Shown piece after piece: positions 55,219 to 63,740 of a DNA stretch of 64,000 bases. The translations under genes and the position numbers were made by a program. The notes under the pieces were generated by a model. The model saw only the letters and a program-made list of their open reading frames with translations. It did no database searches and was not told the origin of the DNA. Source of the stretch: Burkholderia pseudomultivorans (lineage in GTDB: Bacteria; Pseudomonadota; Gammaproteobacteria; Burkholderiales; Burkholderiaceae); assembly GCF_902499075.1 (NCBI RefSeq), contig NZ_CABVPP010000004.1, positions 177,007 to 241,006 of the forward strand. The letters are read 5' to 3'. How positions within the stretch are numbered: the first letter of the stretch is position 1; every line of letters begins with the position of its first letter.

Positions 55219-55585
55219 GCACGAAGCCGGCGCGAACGAAGCCACCGCCCCGCCATGCCGATCGCGATCGGCGGCGGGGCGTTTCGTTGCTGCGATAGCG
55301 CGCGTGTCGAGCGCCGCCAAACATCGCCCGCACTACATGTCGAAGCCCACGATGCCGGCCTGCTGAAGTGCCGGACGACTCGAGTCGATCGCGCCGCAAT
55401 CCGGCAATTGTCAAACTGTGTGAGTCAATCGTCAGCATTTGCAACGGAAGTAACAGTCCCCGCAAAACAGCGGTTTTGCACGCGACGCCGGCTACATTAC
55501 GCCCACTTGCCGCATGTCGCGGCGAGGCATGCGACAAGCCGCACGAACGCGGCCCGCAGCAACAACATCTTTGGGGAGAATGACC
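55219..55585. other. Intergenic region
   Basis: Contains the terminator of ggt (55246-55281) and a 7-bp inverted repeat GCAAAAC-AGCG-GTTTTGC at 55462-55479 upstream of the next gene, perhaps an operator or leader hairpin. No coding sequence was seen. Confidence 0.5.
55246..55281 (+). terminator. Terminator of ggt
   Basis: A 9-bp GC arm pair (55246-55254 with 55273-55281) with an internal GCCGATCGCGATCGGC palindrome forms an extended hairpin, followed by GTTTCG. The T-tract is short, so efficiency is uncertain. Confidence 0.65.
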
Positions 55586-56116
55586 ATGAACAAGATTCGC
55601 ACGATCCTGCTGGGTGCCGCGCTGTCGGCTGTCGCGACCTCGGCTGCTTTCGCACAGACGGCACAGACCGGCGCAGACGGCTCGGTCGGCGTCGGCGCAC
55701 AGGTGCAGACGCCGCTGCTGAGCGGCGGCGTGGGCGCGCAGGGAGGCGCCGGCGCGAATGCGGCCGGTTCGGGCAACGTGATCGGCGGCGCGCTGAGCGG
55801 CGTCGGCAAGACGGTCGACGGCGTCGGTTCGGCAGCCGGTAACGCGGTCGGCGGCGCGACGCACGCAGTCGGCACGGCCGCAGGTTCGGCGAAGGATGCT
55901 GCCGCGTCGGCCGTCCATTCGACGAAGGGGCACGTGAAGCATGCCGCGGCGTCGGCGAAGACCCACGCGCAAGGCGCGATGACGACCGCAGGCGACGTCG
56001 CGGGCGGCGTGAAGGCGAAGGCCGGCGAAGCGCTGGCCGGTACGACGAACGCTGCGCAAGGCGGCGCGTCGGTCGGCCTGAAGGGTTCGGTGTCGGCGCA
56101 AGGCGCGGCGCAGTAA
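55586..56116 (+). CDS. Ala/Gly-rich exported protein with LEA-like helical segments
   Basis: 176 residues from the ATG at 55586 (GGGGAG upstream; a start 6 bases earlier is possible). A signal peptide ends near AFA (21-23). The mature chain starts Gly-rich (GAQGGAGANAAGSGN). It then has Ala/Lys/His repeats of about 11 residues (AGSAKDAAASAVHSTKGHVK; AKTHAQGAMTTAGDVAGGVK) resembling amphipathic LEA-type helices. No enzyme domain. A periplasmic, stress-related structural role is inferred from composition only. A strong terminator follows. Confidence 0.8.
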   Translation: MNKIRTILLGAALSAVATSAAFAQTAQTGADGSVGVGAQVQTPLLSGGVGAQGGAGANAAGSGNVIGGALSGVGKTVDGVGSAAGNAVGGATHAVGTAAGSAKDAAASAVHSTKGHVKHAAASAKTHAQGAMTTAGDVAGGVKAKAGEALAGTTNAAQGGASVGLKGSVSAQGAAQ

Positions 56117-56131
56117 CCGATCCAGGTCCGT

Positions 56132-56173
56132 AACGGCCCGGCCCGCTTCGATGCGGGCCGGGCCGTTTTTTTT
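56132..56173 (+). terminator. Strong intrinsic terminator
   Basis: A perfect 15-bp stem (56132-56146 with 56153-56167), 6-base loop and a run of eight Ts from 56166. Confidence 0.95.
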
Positions 56174-56410
56174 CGCGCGCGCGATGCGACGTCCTTCCCC
56201 GGCCTCGCATCTCCGATACGGACGAACGGCATGCGAATGGCGCCGCACCCGTTCGGGATGGCATCATGCTTTGCCGCTGCGGTTCGATCGCGGCGGTCGC
56301 TTTCAGGTACCATCGCCAGCCGTCGGCAACCGGCAGCATGATGCAGCGCGACGTCGATCGCACGCGATACGACGGCAACCGCCACGCGCGCCATCCAACA
56401 GGGGAATTTC

Positions 56411-57661
56411 GTGAAGTTCATCCACGCGGCAGACATTCATCTCGACAGCCCGCTGCACGGCCTGAGCGCGTATCCGGACGCGCCGGCCGCGCAATTGCGC
56501 AGTGCGTCGCGCGATGCGCTGCGGCAACTGGTGGATCGCGCGATCGACGAGGAAGTCGCGTTTCTCGTGATCGCCGGCGACCTGTACGACGGAGACTGGA
56601 AGGATCACAACACGGGCATTTTCTTCGGCCAGCAGATGGGACGTCTGCGCAAGGCCGGCATCCGCGCGTTCGTGCTGTGGGGCAACCACGACGCCGAAAG
56701 CGAAATGACGAAGAAGCTGACGCTGCCCGACAACGTCACCGTATTCCATCATCGCAAGCCGGAAACGCATCGGCTGCCCGAGTTCGAAGTGGCGTTGCAC
56801 GGACAGAGCTTCAAGGACAAGGCGGTCGTCGACAATCTCGCCACCGGCTATCCCGATCCGGTGCCCGGCTACTACAACATCGGCGTGCTGCATACGGCGC
56901 TCGAAGGCTATGCGGCGCACGCGAACTACGCGCCGTGCACGCTCGCGGAGTTGCATGCGAAGGGCTACGACTACTGGGCGCTCGGCCACGTGCACGAGTT
57001 TCAGCAATGGACGGGACCGTCGACGATCGTGTTTCCGGGCAACCTGCAGGGACGGCATATTCGCGAGACCGGGCGGCGCGGTGCGGTGCTCGTGACGGTC
57101 GAGCAGGGACGCACGCAGGTCGAGCGTCTGTACCTCGACGTGTTGCGCTGGGAATCGCTAGCGGTCGACGCGTCGGACTGCGTGAGCGTCGCCGATCTGT
57201 CGCGCAAGATCGGCCAGTCGCTGGAGACGCTGCTGAGCGTCGATGCGCATGTGCCGCGCGCGGTGCGCGTGACGGTGACGGGACGCACGCCCGCGCACGG
57301 GCTGTTCTTCGGCCGCGCGACGCAGCTGCGCGCGGAGGTGCTGAATCAGATCGGCATCATCGGCAATGAGCGGCTGTGGCTCGAGAAGGTGCGGCTCGCG
57401 ACTTCGGCGCCCGAGCATCCGTACGGCGCCGGCGAACCGCTCGAAGCGCTCGACGATCTGAAGCAGATTCTCGCCGACGCCGCGCACGATCCCGATTTCC
57501 TCGCGCTGCTCGAACGCGATCTGAAGCCGTTCCTCGGCAAGGTGCGCAGTGACGTGAAGGAGGACGTGCCGCTGCTCGCGCTCGCGCGCGAAGGCGATCT
57601 GACGGCACTCGTTCGGCAGGTCGGTCCCGCGCTGCTCGCGCGGCTGGCGAGAGGAGAATAA
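56411..57661 (+). CDS. SbcD/YhaO-like DNA repair metallophosphoesterase
   Basis: 416 residues from a GTG at 56411. Metal motifs in order are DxH (AADIHLD, D8/H10), GDLYD (56-60), GNHD (91-94) and GHVH (192-195). The C-terminal part resembles YhaO-type companions of SMC-like ATPases. It is predicted to be a Mn-dependent nuclease working with the ATPase encoded 3 bases downstream on DNA ends or hairpins. The family is distinct from E. coli SbcD but equivalent in design. Confidence 0.88.
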   Translation: MKFIHAADIHLDSPLHGLSAYPDAPAAQLRSASRDALRQLVDRAIDEEVAFLVIAGDLYDGDWKDHNTGIFFGQQMGRLRKAGIRAFVLWGNHDAESEMTKKLTLPDNVTVFHHRKPETHRLPEFEVALHGQSFKDKAVVDNLATGYPDPVPGYYNIGVLHTALEGYAAHANYAPCTLAELHAKGYDYWALGHVHEFQQWTGPSTIVFPGNLQGRHIRETGRRGAVLVTVEQGRTQVERLYLDVLRWESLAVDASDCVSVADLSRKIGQSLETLLSVDAHVPRAVRVTVTGRTPAHGLFFGRATQLRAEVLNQIGIIGNERLWLEKVRLATSAPEHPYGAGEPLEALDDLKQILADAAHDPDFLALLERDLKPFLGKVRSDVKEDVPLLALAREGDLTALVRQVGPALLARLARGE

Positions 57662-57664
57662 GCG

Positions 57665-60600
57665 ATGCGCATCGGTCAACTCGATCTGATCCGGTACGGC
57701 AAGTTCACCGACGAGACATTGCGTTTTCCGGCGGCGACGCAGGACTTCCATGTGATCGTCGGGCCGAACGAAGCCGGCAAGTCGACGATTCGGACGGCGG
57801 TGACGGAACTGCTGTTCGGGATGAAGCTGCAGACGCCGCTCGACTTTCTGCATGGCACGCCCGATCTGCGGATCGGCGGCGTGCTCGAAAGCGGCGGCGC
57901 GACGCTCGCGTTTCATCGCGCGCGCGGCCGCAGCTCGCTGCGCACGCCCGACGACGACAAGCTGCCCGACGACTATCTCGCGGCCGTGCTCGACGGCGCG
58001 ACGCGCGAATTCTTCGAGCAGATGTTCGGTCTCGATCACGGTCGGCTCCTCGATGGCGGACGCAGCATTCTCGATGCATCGGACAAGCTCGGCCAAGTGC
58101 TGTTCGAATCGGCGGCCGGCGTCGGCCGGCTCGGCTCCGTGCGCGACGAACTCGACGCGCGGGCCGCGGACCTGTGGGCGCCGCGGCGCAGCGGCAGCGC
58201 ATTTGCGGTTGCCGAAACGGCGTTCAACGAAGCGGTGGCCGAACTGAAGGCAGTGCAGGTGCGCACGCGCGACTGGGTCGACCGGAAGGAGGCGCGCGAA
58301 GCGGTCGAGCACGAGATCGCGCTCGCGCGCACCGAGCTGCGCCGGCTCGAATCGCTGCGCTCGAAATACGAGCGCGTCCGACGGCTTGCGCCGTATCTGA
58401 AGGAGCTGGCGCTCAACGAGGCCGCGTTGGCGGAGCTCGGCGACGTGGTCGACCTGCCGCCGTCCGCGGGGGCGGAACTGCTGAAGGCGCAGGGCGATCT
58501 CGCCGCGGAGCAAAAGGTGCTCGAGGCGCGCCGCGCGGATCTGCTCGCGAAACGGCAGGCGCGCGATGCGATCGACGGGGATACGGATGCGCTCGCACGC
58601 GCGGCCGACATCGAAACGCTCGAACGGCTGCGCGCCACGTGCGCGCACCATGCACAGGATCTGCTGCTGCTCGGCGCGGAGGTCGAGCGGCATTTGTCGG
58701 CTGCGTTCGACGCGGCTGCGCAACTGGGCTGGCCGAGCGACGAATCGGCATTGCGCGCGGCGTTGCCGTCGGCGCTCGCGTTGAAGACGGTCGAAAGCCT
58801 GCTGCGCGAACACGGCGCGCTTCATCAGGCGCTCGTCGGCGCACGCGATTCGCTCGACGAGCGGATGCGCGAGGCCGATCAGGTGCGCGAACAACTGGCG
58901 AGCGTGTCGACCGTCGACGTACCGGAAGCGCTTCGTGCCGCGCTCGTCGATGCGCGCGGCCTGCGCAACATCGGGCAGCGCGAGCATGCGCTCGAAGGCG
59001 AAATCGCGAGCGCCGAGCGCGTGCTGGCCGGCGCGCTCGATGCGCTGGGCCCGTGGCGCCAGCCCGTCGACGCGTTGCGTGCGCTCGACGTGCCGTCCGC
59101 AGCACGGGTCGGTGCGCTGCTCAAGGCGGAAAGCGAACGCATGAGCGCGGTCGCAGCGGCGCGCGATGCGCGCGACGCTGCACAGGAAGAGCTCGAACGG
59201 CTGGCATTGCAGGAACGGCATTTCGCCGAGAACCACCCCGTCGTCACGACGGCGGAAGTGCTTGCCGCTCGTGCACGGCGCGACCGCGCATGGAGCGACG
59301 TGCGCAGCGGTGCGGTCGATCTCGCGGCGGGCGCACCGGCCGTCGACAACGCGATTCGCGTCGCCGACCAGCTCGTCGATGCGCAGCTCGGTGCAACGCA
59401 AGCGGCCGCGACGCTGCAATCGCTGCGTCAGCAAGTCGAGACCGCACGTGCGGGCGTCGCACGCCGGCAAGCTGTGCTCGACGACCGCGAACGCGACCTC
59501 GCCGCGCATCGCGACGCGTGGGCGGCATGCGCGGCTGCGGCCGGCGTGCCCGGCATGCCGCTCGATGCAATGACGGACTGGCTGGCACGACGCGATGCGG
59601 TGTTCGCCGCGCAGTCGGATGTCGAGCGGCTGCGCAACGAACGCGACACGCTGCGCGACACGCGCACGCGCGCAGAGTCGGCACTGCGTGCGGCGCTGCG
59701 CGTCGTCTCGCGTGGCGATGACGCGCAAGGGCTGGACACGCTCGTCGCGACGGCCGAGACGTTCGTGCAGTCCGCGGAGAAGGCGAGTGCGCGCAAGGAG
59801 AGCCTCGACGAACGCGCACGGGAGGCCGAGCGCGGCTGCGCGACGGCGCGATCGCGCGTCGATCAGGCGCAGTCCGCGTACGACGCATGGCAGCAGCAGT
59901 GGCGCGACGCGCTCGCCGATGCAAGGCTTGCCGCCAGCGCGACGTCGCTCGCGGCAGCGGAGGGCGCACTGGCACTCGCGAATACGGTGACGGCCGAGCT
60001 TGCTGCGGCGGACGCGCCGCGCAACCGGATCGCGACGATACGCGCGGAGCTGGCCGCACTCGAGGCAGGCGCGCGACGGCTCGCCGAAGCGCTGGCGCCG
60101 GAATGGCTGACGATCGGCGACTGGCTCGAAGTCGCGCGCCGGCTGAGCGCGCGCCTGTCTGCCGCGATGGAAACCGCTCGCGCGATCGAGCGTGCGGACG
60201 AAGCGATCCGGCAGGCCGACGACAAGGTCGCCGACGCTGCCGCGGCAGTGGCCGGCGCCGAAGCGCGTGTCTACCCGCTGCTTCAGCTGGCGGGCGTCGC
60301 GACGATCGACGAAGCGCTGCGGCTTGCCGAACGTTCGGACCGTCGTCGCGCGCTTCGGCAAGCGGTCGATGCCGCACAACAGCAGCTGACGCGCGACGGA
60401 GACGGGCTGTCGCGCGCGGCGCTCGAAGCGGAAGTCGCGGAATACGATATTGCGGACGTACCGGCGCACCTCGAAGCCGTGAAGCAATCGATCGAGGACG
60501 TCGGCAAGCGGCTCAATGCGCTCGCGCAGCAGCAGGTCGTCGCCGAGCAGGCATTCGGCGCGATCGACGGACAGGCCAATGCGGCGCTCGCGGAGGCGAA

Positions 60601-61135
60601 GCGTCAGGAAGCGCTGGCCGCGATGGGCGATGCGGCCGAGCAGTATCTGGAAGCCGCGACGGCGAGCCGCTTGCTGAAGTGGGCGACCGACCGCTATCGC
60701 GATCAGAAGCAGGGGCCGATGCTGCGGCGCGCCGGCGAGATTTTTGCGGGGCTGACGCTCGGCGAGTTCGCGCGGCTGACCGTCGATACCGAGCGGACGC
60801 CGCCTGCGCTGTATGCGCGGCGCACGAGCGGCACGTCGGTCGAGGTGGCCGGCCTCAGCGAAGGCACGCGCGACCAGTTGTTTCTCGCGCTGCGGATCGC
60901 CGCGCTGGAGTTGCAGCTTGGCAGCCGGACCGCGCTGCCGTTCGTCGCCGACGATCTGTTCATCAATTTCGACGATACGCGTGCGAAGGCCGGGTTCGAG
61001 GCGCTGCGCGATCTGTCGACGCGCACGCAGGTGCTGTTCCTCACGCACCACGATCATCTGCTGCCGCTCATCGCGGACGTGTTCGGTGCCCAGGTCAACG
61101 TGATCGAGCTGCAGCGGCAATCGGCGGCTGCATGA
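57665..61135 (+). CDS. SbcC/YhaN-like SMC-type ATPase
   Basis: 1156 residues. Walker A is GPNEAGKST (33-41). Long Ala/Glu/Arg-rich coiled-coil arms fill the middle. The ABC signature GLSEGTRDQLFLALR is at 1063-1077 and Walker B LPFVADDLFINFDD at 1091-1104. It lacks an obvious zinc-hook CxxC, as is usual in YhaN. With the upstream phosphoesterase it forms a DNA-end-processing complex. The ATG at 57665 overlaps nothing and has GGAGA 8 bases upstream. Confidence 0.9.
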   Translation: MRIGQLDLIRYGKFTDETLRFPAATQDFHVIVGPNEAGKSTIRTAVTELLFGMKLQTPLDFLHGTPDLRIGGVLESGGATLAFHRARGRSSLRTPDDDKLPDDYLAAVLDGATREFFEQMFGLDHGRLLDGGRSILDASDKLGQVLFESAAGVGRLGSVRDELDARAADLWAPRRSGSAFAVAETAFNEAVAELKAVQVRTRDWVDRKEAREAVEHEIALARTELRRLESLRSKYERVRRLAPYLKELALNEAALAELGDVVDLPPSAGAELLKAQGDLAAEQKVLEARRADLLAKRQARDAIDGDTDALARAADIETLERLRATCAHHAQDLLLLGAEVERHLSAAFDAAAQLGWPSDESALRAALPSALALKTVESLLREHGALHQALVGARDSLDERMREADQVREQLASVSTVDVPEALRAALVDARGLRNIGQREHALEGEIASAERVLAGALDALGPWRQPVDALRALDVPSAARVGALLKAESERMSAVAAARDARDAAQEELERLALQERHFAENHPVVTTAEVLAARARRDRAWSDVRSGAVDLAAGAPAVDNAIRVADQLVDAQLGATQAAATLQSLRQQVETARAGVARRQAVLDDRERDLAAHRDAWAACAAAAGVPGMPLDAMTDWLARRDAVFAAQSDVERLRNERDTLRDTRTRAESALRAALRVVSRGDDAQGLDTLVATAETFVQSAEKASARKESLDERAREAERGCATARSRVDQAQSAYDAWQQQWRDALADARLAASATSLAAAEGALALANTVTAELAAADAPRNRIATIRAELAALEAGARRLAEALAPEWLTIGDWLEVARRLSARLSAAMETARAIERADEAIRQADDKVADAAAAVAGAEARVYPLLQLAGVATIDEALRLAERSDRRRALRQAVDAAQQQLTRDGDGLSRAALEAEVAEYDIADVPAHLEAVKQSIEDVGKRLNALAQQQVVAEQAFGAIDGQANAALAEAKRQEALAAMGDAAEQYLEAATASRLLKWATDRYRDQKQGPMLRRAGEIFAGLTLGEFARLTVDTERTPPALYARRTSGTSVEVAGLSEGTRDQLFLALRIAALELQLGSRTALPFVADDLFINFDDTRAKAGFEALRDLSTRTQVLFLTHHDHLLPLIADVFGAQVNVIELQRQSAAA

Positions 61136-61251
61136 GAGGCCAGGCCGGTATGGCGGCGCACGTGTCCGCTAGCCGCATGCGCGTACGATGACGGATTCGA
61201 TGCGCGGCCGGTCGACGCGGCCGCGCGTGCGTCCATACGACGGGAGGTGTC

Positions 61252-61776
61252 ATGAACAAGCTGATCGCGGCGATCGCGTTCGCGGCGGACCGGCATCGGA
61301 ACCAGCGTCGCAAGGACGAAGAGGCGTCGCCGTACATCAATCATCCGATCGCGCTCGCCGACGTGCTGGCGAACGAAGTCGGCATCGAGGATGAACGCGT
61401 GATCGCCGCCGCCGTGCTGCACGATACGATCGAGGACACCGAGACGACCGAGCAGGAACTGCTGCGTCTGTTCGGCAAGGACGTCGCGGACATCGTGGTC
61501 GAAGTCACCGACGACAAGTCGCTGCCGAAGGAAACGCGCAAGCGGCTGCAGGTCGAACACGCGGCGCACATCAGCCGCCGCGCGAAACTCGTGAAGCTCG
61601 CCGACAAGATCTGCAATCTGCGCGACCTTGCGCGGCATCCTCCGGCCGACTGGCCGCTCGAGCGCAAGCAGGCGTATTTCGACTGGGCGAAGTCGGTCGT
61701 CGACCGGATGCGCGGCGTGCATCCGGGGCTCGAAGCGATCTTCGATGCCGCGTACGCCGCGCGGCCGAGCGAGTGA
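61252..61776 (+). CDS. Mesh1-like (p)ppGpp hydrolase, HD domain only
   Basis: 174 residues. Metal-binding residues follow the RelA/SpoT hydrolase pattern: H31 (YINHP), H57-D58 with E61-D62 (AVLHDTIEDTE) and Asp in KLADKICNL. No synthetase, TGS or ACT domain is present, so it matches the stand-alone Mesh1 type that removes pyrophosphate from (p)ppGpp or NADPH. GGGAGG precedes the ATG. It is the third gene of the SbcDC-like set on the same strand, with a 116-base gap. Confidence 0.86.
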   Translation: MNKLIAAIAFAADRHRNQRRKDEEASPYINHPIALADVLANEVGIEDERVIAAAVLHDTIEDTETTEQELLRLFGKDVADIVVEVTDDKSLPKETRKRLQVEHAAHISRRAKLVKLADKICNLRDLARHPPADWPLERKQAYFDWAKSVVDRMRGVHPGLEAIFDAAYAARPSE

Positions 61777-61785
61777 GGCGTCGCG

Positions 61786-62490
61786 ATGCGTGACGATCGT
61801 TCGACCGGCCGTGCGCGGGGCGGGCGCGATGAGGCGTCGTCGACGCGCGCGGTTGCCGGCGTCGACGTCGGCGGCGACAAGAAGCAGTGCGATCTCGTGA
61901 TCCTGCGCGGTTCGACGGTCGTCTGCCATGAGGCGCGGATCTCGCCCGAAGCGCTGCTGCCGCTATGCCTCGAACATGACGTCGTTGCCGTGGGTGTCGA
62001 CGCGCCGAGCCAGTGGTGGGCCGGTAACGGACGTCGGCCGGTCGAGCAGGCGCTCGCGCGCGAGCGCATTTCGTGCTTTCCGACGCCGACGCGCGAGCAG
62101 GCGATCTCGAGTGCGTCGGGCTTCTTCGACTGGATGTTCGTGGGAGAGCGCGTGTATCGCGCGCTCGCGAGCGCGTATCCGCTATTGGTCGACGCGCACT
62201 ATGGCGGTGGCCGTGTGAGTTTCGAGACCTATCCGTATGCGATCACGTGTGCGTTGCTCGGCAAGGCCACGGCGTCGGCGAAGCAGAAGCGGATTCAGCG
62301 TCGACAGTTGCTGGAACGGCTCGGGATCGACGTCGCGACGCTGCGGACCGTCGATGCGCGCGATGCGGCGTTATGCGCGGTGACGGCGCGATTCGTGATC
62401 GAAGGAAGCGCGCACGCGTATGGCGATGCGCAAGGCGGGCATATCCGTGTGCCGCTCGTGGCGGGGCCTATCGTCCTCGATCCGTCGTAG
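61786..62490 (+). CDS. DUF429 domain protein
   Basis: 234 residues. Core begins AVAGVDVGGDKKQCDLVILR, the RNase H-like first strand of DUF429, and includes VGVDAPSQWW and RVSFETYPYAITCALLG. The family is of unknown function, possibly a nuclease by fold. The first ~20 residues are polar and atypical; a later start at Val (AVAGVDVGG) is possible. It begins 9 bases after the Mesh1-like stop and may be co-transcribed. Confidence 0.82.
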   Translation: MRDDRSTGRARGGRDEASSTRAVAGVDVGGDKKQCDLVILRGSTVVCHEARISPEALLPLCLEHDVVAVGVDAPSQWWAGNGRRPVEQALARERISCFPTPTREQAISSASGFFDWMFVGERVYRALASAYPLLVDAHYGGGRVSFETYPYAITCALLGKATASAKQKRIQRRQLLERLGIDVATLRTVDARDAALCAVTARFVIEGSAHAYGDAQGGHIRVPLVAGPIVLDPS

Positions 62491-62661
62491 TGTCGGCTGC
62501 GTCGTTGTTTTGCGTTCCCGCGCTCGTGAGCGACCGACTGCGCCATTCTGTTCGAGCAAGCGGCCGGCCGTTGCGGCCGACGCAGCGCGTGTCGAACGTC
62601 GGAACGTCGGCGTGCGTGAAGTCCGCACATTGCCGCTCCCGATCTGCGATGCGATGAGTCG

Positions 62662-63105
62662 TCAGTCCTCGAGGATGGACGACGGCACGCTCGCCAGATC
62701 GCAGGCGCGCGCCTGCTCGAAGTAATTGTCCGCATCGTCGATCATCACGATGGCGACGTCGATGAGTTCGTCGAGTCGCTGCAGCAGTGCTTCGCGCCAC
62801 TCGGCGTCCTCGTCGCGTTCGGGCGTTTTGTCGAGCTGCTCGATGATCGAGTCGGCGGTCTGCACGAACGGAATCGCCTGCTGATAATTTTCGATCGATA
62901 CCATCGCTGCATTGCGCGCGCCGACGAGTCGTTCGCGATGCTCGTCCGCCAGTTCCGTTTCGCCGCTGATCCGCGGCAATACATCGGAGATGCGTTGCAG
63001 CAACGGCGGGACCTGTTCTTCCAGGGTGGCGGCGCGTTCGCGCAGCGCGGCGAATTCGGCGCGGAGATCGGCCTCGCCCGATTGTGTGAAGCTGTCCATC
63101 ATCAT
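62662..63105 (-). CDS. Helical hypothetical protein
   Basis: 147 residues from the cluster of three ATGs at 63105-63097; a GTG at 63165 gives an 18-20 residue extension without a good ribosome site. Composition is acidic and heptad-like (EFAALRERAATLEEQVPPLL; LLQRLDELIDVAIVMIDDA), suggesting an all-alpha fold. No domain was recognised. It lies between the DUF429 gene and the rrn promoters and reads away from them. Confidence 0.7.
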   Translation of the reverse strand: MMMDSFTQSGEADLRAEFAALRERAATLEEQVPPLLQRISDVLPRISGETELADEHRERLVGARNAAMVSIENYQQAIPFVQTADSIIEQLDKTPERDEDAEWREALLQRLDELIDVAIVMIDDADNYFEQARACDLASVPSSILED

Positions 63106-63198
63106 CGTGAGTAGGTATGCGATCGCGGCATGATACTCGACCGCGCGCGGCAGCCTGTTCGACACGCGTTAGGGGCAACCGGTAGACACGTTCCCGAC

Positions 63199-63242
63199 GT
63201 GAGCGTCGCCTATATATCCCGAGGTGAGCGCCGCGTATATAT
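63199..63242. repeat. Direct repeat upstream of the rrn promoters
   Basis: GTGAGCGTCGCCTATATAT (63199-63217) and GTGAGCGCCGCGTATATAT (63224-63242) differ at two positions and are spaced by exactly 25 bases. Position about 80 bases before the first rrn promoter suggests a regulator or Fis-like binding pair. Confidence 0.6.
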
Positions 63243-63276
63243 AGAAGAAGCTGGAAGACGCTGTGGCCCGTCGCGT

Positions 63277-63331
63277 CTTTTAAAAATATTTTCACAAACC
63301 GCTTGCGCGTTGGGCGCGGGCTGCATAGAAT
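63277..63331 (+). promoter_or_regulatory. rrn promoter P1 with an UP-like element
   Basis: TTGCGC (63303-63308), 17-base spacer, TAGAAT (63326-63331). The A/T-rich block 63277-63300 just upstream resembles an UP element contacted by RNA polymerase alpha subunits. Confidence 0.7.
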
Positions 63332-63463
63332 CACGCCTCTTTCGCGCTAACGGAAACGCAGCGCGAGAGGGGAAGCGAAGTCGGACGTGTGCTGCAGCAT
63401 AGAGCGCCCGCCCGGCGAAGGAAGAAGAACCCCGCAGTCGCAACGATGTAGTGAAAAAAGTTG

Positions 63464-63492
63464 TTGACGAGCTGCGAAACAGTGTTCATAAT
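63464..63492 (+). promoter_or_regulatory. rrn promoter P2
   Basis: TTGACG (63464-63469), 17-base spacer, CATAAT (63487-63492). This is the nearest strong promoter to the 16S gene, about 250 bases upstream. The predicted start is near 63499. Confidence 0.8.
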
Positions 63493-63551
63493 CTCGCTTC
63501 TCTGCTGCTGACAACGCAGCGCTGCTGAGCAAGACGATCTGCTCGCAGACA

Positions 63552-63564
63552 TGTTCTTTAAAAA
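63552..63564 (+). promoter_or_regulatory. rrn leader boxA antitermination element
   Basis: TGTTCTTTAAAAA matches the bacterial boxA consensus (TGCTCTTTAACAA-like) recognised by NusB-S10. It lies between P2 and the 16S gene; the flanking leader (63590-63740) contains sequence that can pair around the precursor 16S for RNase III processing. Confidence 0.8.
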
Positions 63565-63740
63565 CTAACAGCCGATAAGTGTGGGCGCTTGATGTGAGCG
63601 AGACCTGATCTTCGGATCGGGATAGCAAAAGTATCAAGAGTCTCACACTAAAGTAAGTCAGGTTTATGAAGCAATTCATATGACCTGTCAGCTTTGAGTG
63701 AGCGACCGGTTCTACGGAACCGAAAACAGTAACAGGTTTG

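Noticed and set aside
57158-61120. A 1320-codon open frame on the minus strand
   Set aside because: It lies opposite the SbcC-like gene and is an artefact of GC-rich third positions; its composition is Arg/Ala-rich with no domain.
1-63700. tRNA genes and complete insertion sequences
   Set aside because: No cloverleaf-type sequence or transposase was recognised when reading both strands; short or degenerate copies cannot be excluded without a search tool.
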